Positions 32,340-34,285 of a stretch of 34,285 nucleotides of DNA are shown piece after piece. The first letter of the stretch is position 1. The number at the start of each line of letters is the position of its first letter. The notes beneath the pieces are model-generated. The model was not told where the DNA came from. It did not search any database and saw only the letters and a program-made list of their open reading frames with translations. The DNA comes from an uncultured Chloroflexota bacterium (GTDB taxonomy: Bacteria; Chloroflexota; Anaerolineae; UBA4142; SHND01): the NCBI GenBank assembly GCA_937870825.1, contig CALMZO010000267.1, positions 1-34,285 on the forward strand, written 5' to 3'. The position numbers and the translations under genes are program-made.

Positions 32340-32621
32340 CTAATGATAGTCCACGATTTCCACTTGGTGCGCATCCGTATCTCTCCACTCGAAACAAATG
32401 CGCCATTGGTCATTAATACGAATGCTATATTGTCCTTCGCGGTTGCCGCTCAATTTTTCTAAATGATTCGCGGGCGGGACGCGCAAGTCGTTCAGCGTCA
32501 CCGCGTTGTTCAACATTCGGAGTTTCCGAAGTGCAGCTTGCTGAATCGTCGGCGGCAATTTCCGCGAACGCTCGCGCCGAAAAATTTTTTCGGTTTCTTT
32601 GTCGCGGAAGGAACGAATCAC
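32340..32621 (-). CDS. higB: HigB-type ribosome-dependent mRNA endonuclease toxin
   Basis: A 93-residue RelE-superfamily toxin that cleaves mRNA on the ribosome. It starts IRSFRDKETEKIFRRERS, the family opening, and has LRKLRMLNNA, the LNDLRVPPANHLEKLSG segment, then YSIRINDQWRICFEW and VEIVDYH. The GTG at 32621 is chosen over an upstream TTG at 32657, because that TTG is part of the -35 box. The GTG also lies exactly 7 nt after the -10 box, implying a leaderless message. Total length then matches usual HigB proteins. Operon partner is higA. Confidence 0.93.
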   Translation of the reverse strand: MIRSFRDKETEKIFRRERSRKLPPTIQQAALRKLRMLNNAVTLNDLRVPPANHLEKLSGNREGQYSIRINDQWRICFEWRDTDAHQVEIVDYH

Positions 32622-32628
32622 AAACACA

Positions 32629-32657
32629 ATTCTATGGTGCGCGGCGCTATATGTCAA
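32629..32657 (-). promoter_or_regulatory. Consensus leaderless promoter of higBA
   Basis: On the minus strand, TTGACA (32657-32652), a 17-nt spacer and TAGAAT (32634-32629). The GTG start of higB at 32621 lies 7 nt downstream. It is the best sigma-70 promoter in the window. Confidence 0.8.
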
Positions 32658-32682
32658 ACCGCATGTAACATCTATCTACTCA

Positions 32683-32691
32683 TGCTATAAT
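32683..32691 (+). promoter_or_regulatory. Extended -10 promoter before the small gene
   Basis: TGCTATAAT at 32683-32691 is an extended -10 element with no clear -35 box. Start codons nearby are a CTG at 32700 and a TTG at 32703, both in the frame of the possible upstream coding segment. Confidence 0.45.
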
Positions 32692-32702
32692 CGTGCAAAC
32701 TG

Positions 32703-32901
32703 TTGGCAGTCTCCTTGCAGCTTGTACACGAAATACAAGCTGTAACTTTTTTTTCGCGTGGTGAATCGTCTGAACCGGACAATTTAACGCTCGACTTTTG
32801 GCGAGAGCATTTGCGCGCGCCGGTAACGGCGTTTCATGTGACCGTCATCAAACAAGGATATGTGCCGACAATGGTGTATCGCGTCGCGTTCGAGTCTGCC
32901 A
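32703..32901 (+). pseudogene. Possible 5' part of a frameshifted gene
   Basis: This frame (TTG at 32703) reads as plausible protein up to about 32900: LDFWREHLRAPVTAFHV, then TVIKQGYVPTMVYRVAFES. After that the same frame turns low-complexity, while the +1 frame becomes protein-like (MNLRRVRYYWQERAR). A single-base shift near 32900 would join both halves into a protein of about 160 residues. It could be a true frameshift, a sequencing error, or two overlapping reading frames. I recognise no family. Confidence 0.35.
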
Positions 32902-33183
32902 ATGAATCTGCGCCGCGTTCGCTACTATTGGCAAGAACGCGCGCGGCTCACGGGCTGCGCGTACGACTGGCAAACGCGCTGCGCGGTATTTTATTACGCG
33001 CGCATTCAAGCCGCGTTCACCACGCTGCTTGCCATTCACCGCGCGTGGGAAAAATGTGCGCGCGAAAATTTGCGAATGGCTGCCGACGCGCCTGACCCGT
33101 ACATGCGTTTTTATTACGCGGCGTTAAACGATGTGCTGGACAGGATGTCCGAGTTGGCAAACGATATGGAATCCGATGATTGA
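32902..33183 (+). CDS. Hypothetical protein upstream of the HPr-kinase-like gene
   Basis: A 93-residue soluble protein rich in aromatic and charged residues, with helical stretches: RVRYYWQERARL, ARIQAAFTTLLAIHRAWEK, and FYYAALNDVLDRMSELAND. The ATG at 32902 is a conservative start; the true protein may begin earlier through a frameshift (see 32703-32901). Its end overlaps the next gene by 8 nt, so the two are translationally coupled and probably act together. I do not recognise its function. No ribosome-binding site is obvious. Confidence 0.55.
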   Translation: MNLRRVRYYWQERARLTGCAYDWQTRCAVFYYARIQAAFTTLLAIHRAWEKCARENLRMAADAPDPYMRFYYAALNDVLDRMSELANDMESDD

Positions 33184-34228
33184 CGAAACTTTTTTGAACG
33201 CGCGCGCGGACGCGTTTCCCGATTTTTGGAATCGGCGCGTGGACGCGGCACAGTTTGAATTTCAAACGTTCGGCTACGGGTACGAAATTTGTTTTCAAAC
33301 GAATCACCGCGCGGTTCTCGACGCGATAAAAATTTCGGCGGGACGCTACCCGCGCGCGCAGGCGCTCCCTGACCATCCCAAAATCCAAATTCGCGTTCTC
33401 GTTATTCCTTCACTCCCCGCGACACCCATCCCCGAAAATATGTCCGAGCTCATTCAAACGGTTGGCGTCGGCGATTTGCTTATGCAAGCGGTCACGCCGT
33501 GGCTGCAGTGGGTCACGGACATTTCTGCGCGCACCTGTGCGATGGTGATTTCCGAAGCGTTAGCGCGCGAGCCGTGGCAGTTGAGCCGCAGTATCCTTGA
33601 CCGCGCGATGCTCAACCTCCTCGTGCGCGAAGGTGTGGCGCAGTTGCATTCGACGACGCTCGTGCGCGACGAATGTGCGCTGTTGTTTATTGCGCCGCAC
33701 GGCACGGGAAAATCAACGACCGCTTTTCATCTTTTGCATCACGGCTTTCGCTTGATGGGCGACGGGTTGTTGTTTGCGCGCGAGGTAGGCGACACGGGGA
33801 AATTTGAATTGATGGGCTATCCTGTCGGTGAGGCAAAACTGACGACGGCGGCGAAACCACTTTTTCCCGAATGGGACGGCGAGGGATTGGAACTCACCGC
33901 GCACGGTATTTTGAAACACATTGTCAATCTGCGCGCAATCGCGCCGCACAAAATGATTGACACGTCGGTTGTGCCGCAGCGCACGATTTTGTGTTTGGCG
34001 GAACGCAACGGGCAGCCGCACACCACGGCGGAACGCTTGAACGCGGAGGAAACCTTTACGCGCGTATTGCCCGACACCATTTTTTGGGATGAACCGGAAG
34101 CGATGTTGCGTTCGTTGCACGCGGTGCGCCGTTTGATTGAACACAGCGATTGTTACAAACTCACGCTCGGCGCGGACCGCGAACAATTGGTGCGGACGAT
34201 TTTGGAATTAGAACGGATTCCTATTTAA
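33176..34228 (+). CDS. HPr kinase/phosphorylase-like protein
   Basis: A 350-residue P-loop protein. The second half has the HprK-type nucleotide-binding layout: ECALLFIAPHGTGKSTTAFHLL (Walker A, about 168-176 region) followed by HHGFRLMGDGLLFAR, where HprK has an acidic pair after the glycine. Residues 1-150 form a separate domain without a clear match. Such HprK-like proteins occur in peptide-modification (RiPP) clusters, next to PqqD-type or sulfotransferase genes; no such partner is visible before the window ends. It overlaps the preceding small gene by 8 nt. Substrate unknown; phosphorylation of a small molecule or peptide is possible. Confidence 0.75.
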   Translation: MIDETFLNARADAFPDFWNRRVDAAQFEFQTFGYGYEICFQTNHRAVLDAIKISAGRYPRAQALPDHPKIQIRVLVIPSLPATPIPENMSELIQTVGVGDLLMQAVTPWLQWVTDISARTCAMVISEALAREPWQLSRSILDRAMLNLLVREGVAQLHSTTLVRDECALLFIAPHGTGKSTTAFHLLHHGFRLMGDGLLFAREVGDTGKFELMGYPVGEAKLTTAAKPLFPEWDGEGLELTAHGILKHIVNLRAIAPHKMIDTSVVPQRTILCLAERNGQPHTTAERLNAEETFTRVLPDTIFWDEPEAMLRSLHAVRRLIEHSDCYKLTLGADREQLVRTILELERIPI

Positions 34229-34246
34229 CTCAAGGGACGAATGTGG

Positions 34247-34252
34247 TAAATT
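34247..34252 (+). promoter_or_regulatory. Extended -10 box before the last gene
   Basis: TAAATT, preceded by TGG at 34244-34246 (extended -10). The ATG at 34260 lies exactly 7 nt after it, implying a leaderless message. The -35 box is weak. Confidence 0.45.
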
Positions 34253-34259
34253 GCGCACC

Positions 34260-34285
34260 ATGAATGCTTATTCCTCGGATTTGCG
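34260..34285 (+). CDS. Start of a further gene, cut by the window end
   Basis: The frame starts MNAYSSDL and runs to the last base. The start is supported only by the -10 box 7 nt upstream and by the gap after the HPr-kinase-like stop. Too short to name. Confidence 0.4.

Overview
The window looks like a chromosomal segment of a Chloroflexota bacterium, probably Anaerolineae-like. This is inferred from gene content: a bacterial Elp3, a PrkA/DUF444/SpoVR set, a non-pyrrolysine MttB homologue and an ECF41 sigma factor. Base style also fits, with many CGCG/GCGC words in genes, A/T homopolymers and short, often leaderless, promoters. No rRNA, tRNA, CRISPR array or IS element was found.

Layout. 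(1) 1-11777 is a surface-glycan locus: six glycosyltransferase genes (one a GT2-GT4 fusion, one cut by the window edge), a two-component ABC-2 exporter and an extended SDR, all on the plus strand. It is interrupted by one minus-strand GT39-like membrane protein. (2) 11835-18890 holds housekeeping genes: recF, two small membrane proteins, a HisN-type phosphatase, Elp3, a minimal nucleotidyltransferase, a Trm9-like methyltransferase and an M24 peptidase. (3) 18927-26307, all minus, reads ECF sigma, zinc-finger anti-sigma, hairpin, prkA, DUF444 gene, spoVR. The spoVR gene is split by an in-frame 405-residue intein with a LAGLIDADG endonuclease and a LacI-like helix-turn-helix. (4) 26584-28698 is an ECF41 operon (SDR, membrane protein, ECF41/SigJ-like sigma). 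It is preceded by what appears to be an exact ECF41 promoter. (5) 28799-34285 holds an RNase H with viroplasmin domain, a His-rich methyltransferase, an orphan MttB homologue, a HigBA toxin-antitoxin pair, and an HPr-kinase-like gene behind a possibly frameshifted small gene.

Most interesting points. The SpoVR intein sits inside the conserved NEGWA/SY motif and differs in base composition from its host gene. Elp3 lies next to a Trm9-like methyltransferase, which suggests a bacterial cm5U to mcm5U wobble pathway. The ECF41 promoter spacer is complementary to the Shine-Dalgarno sequence of its own operon, so read-through mRNA would be masked and sigma-driven mRNA would not. Four promoters place the -10 box exactly 7 nt before the start codon, and one more places it 8 nt before. 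At least eight intergenic gaps hold word-like, self-complementary short repeats, and similar repeats appear inside elp3.

All family calls come from motif recognition by eye; no database search was run.
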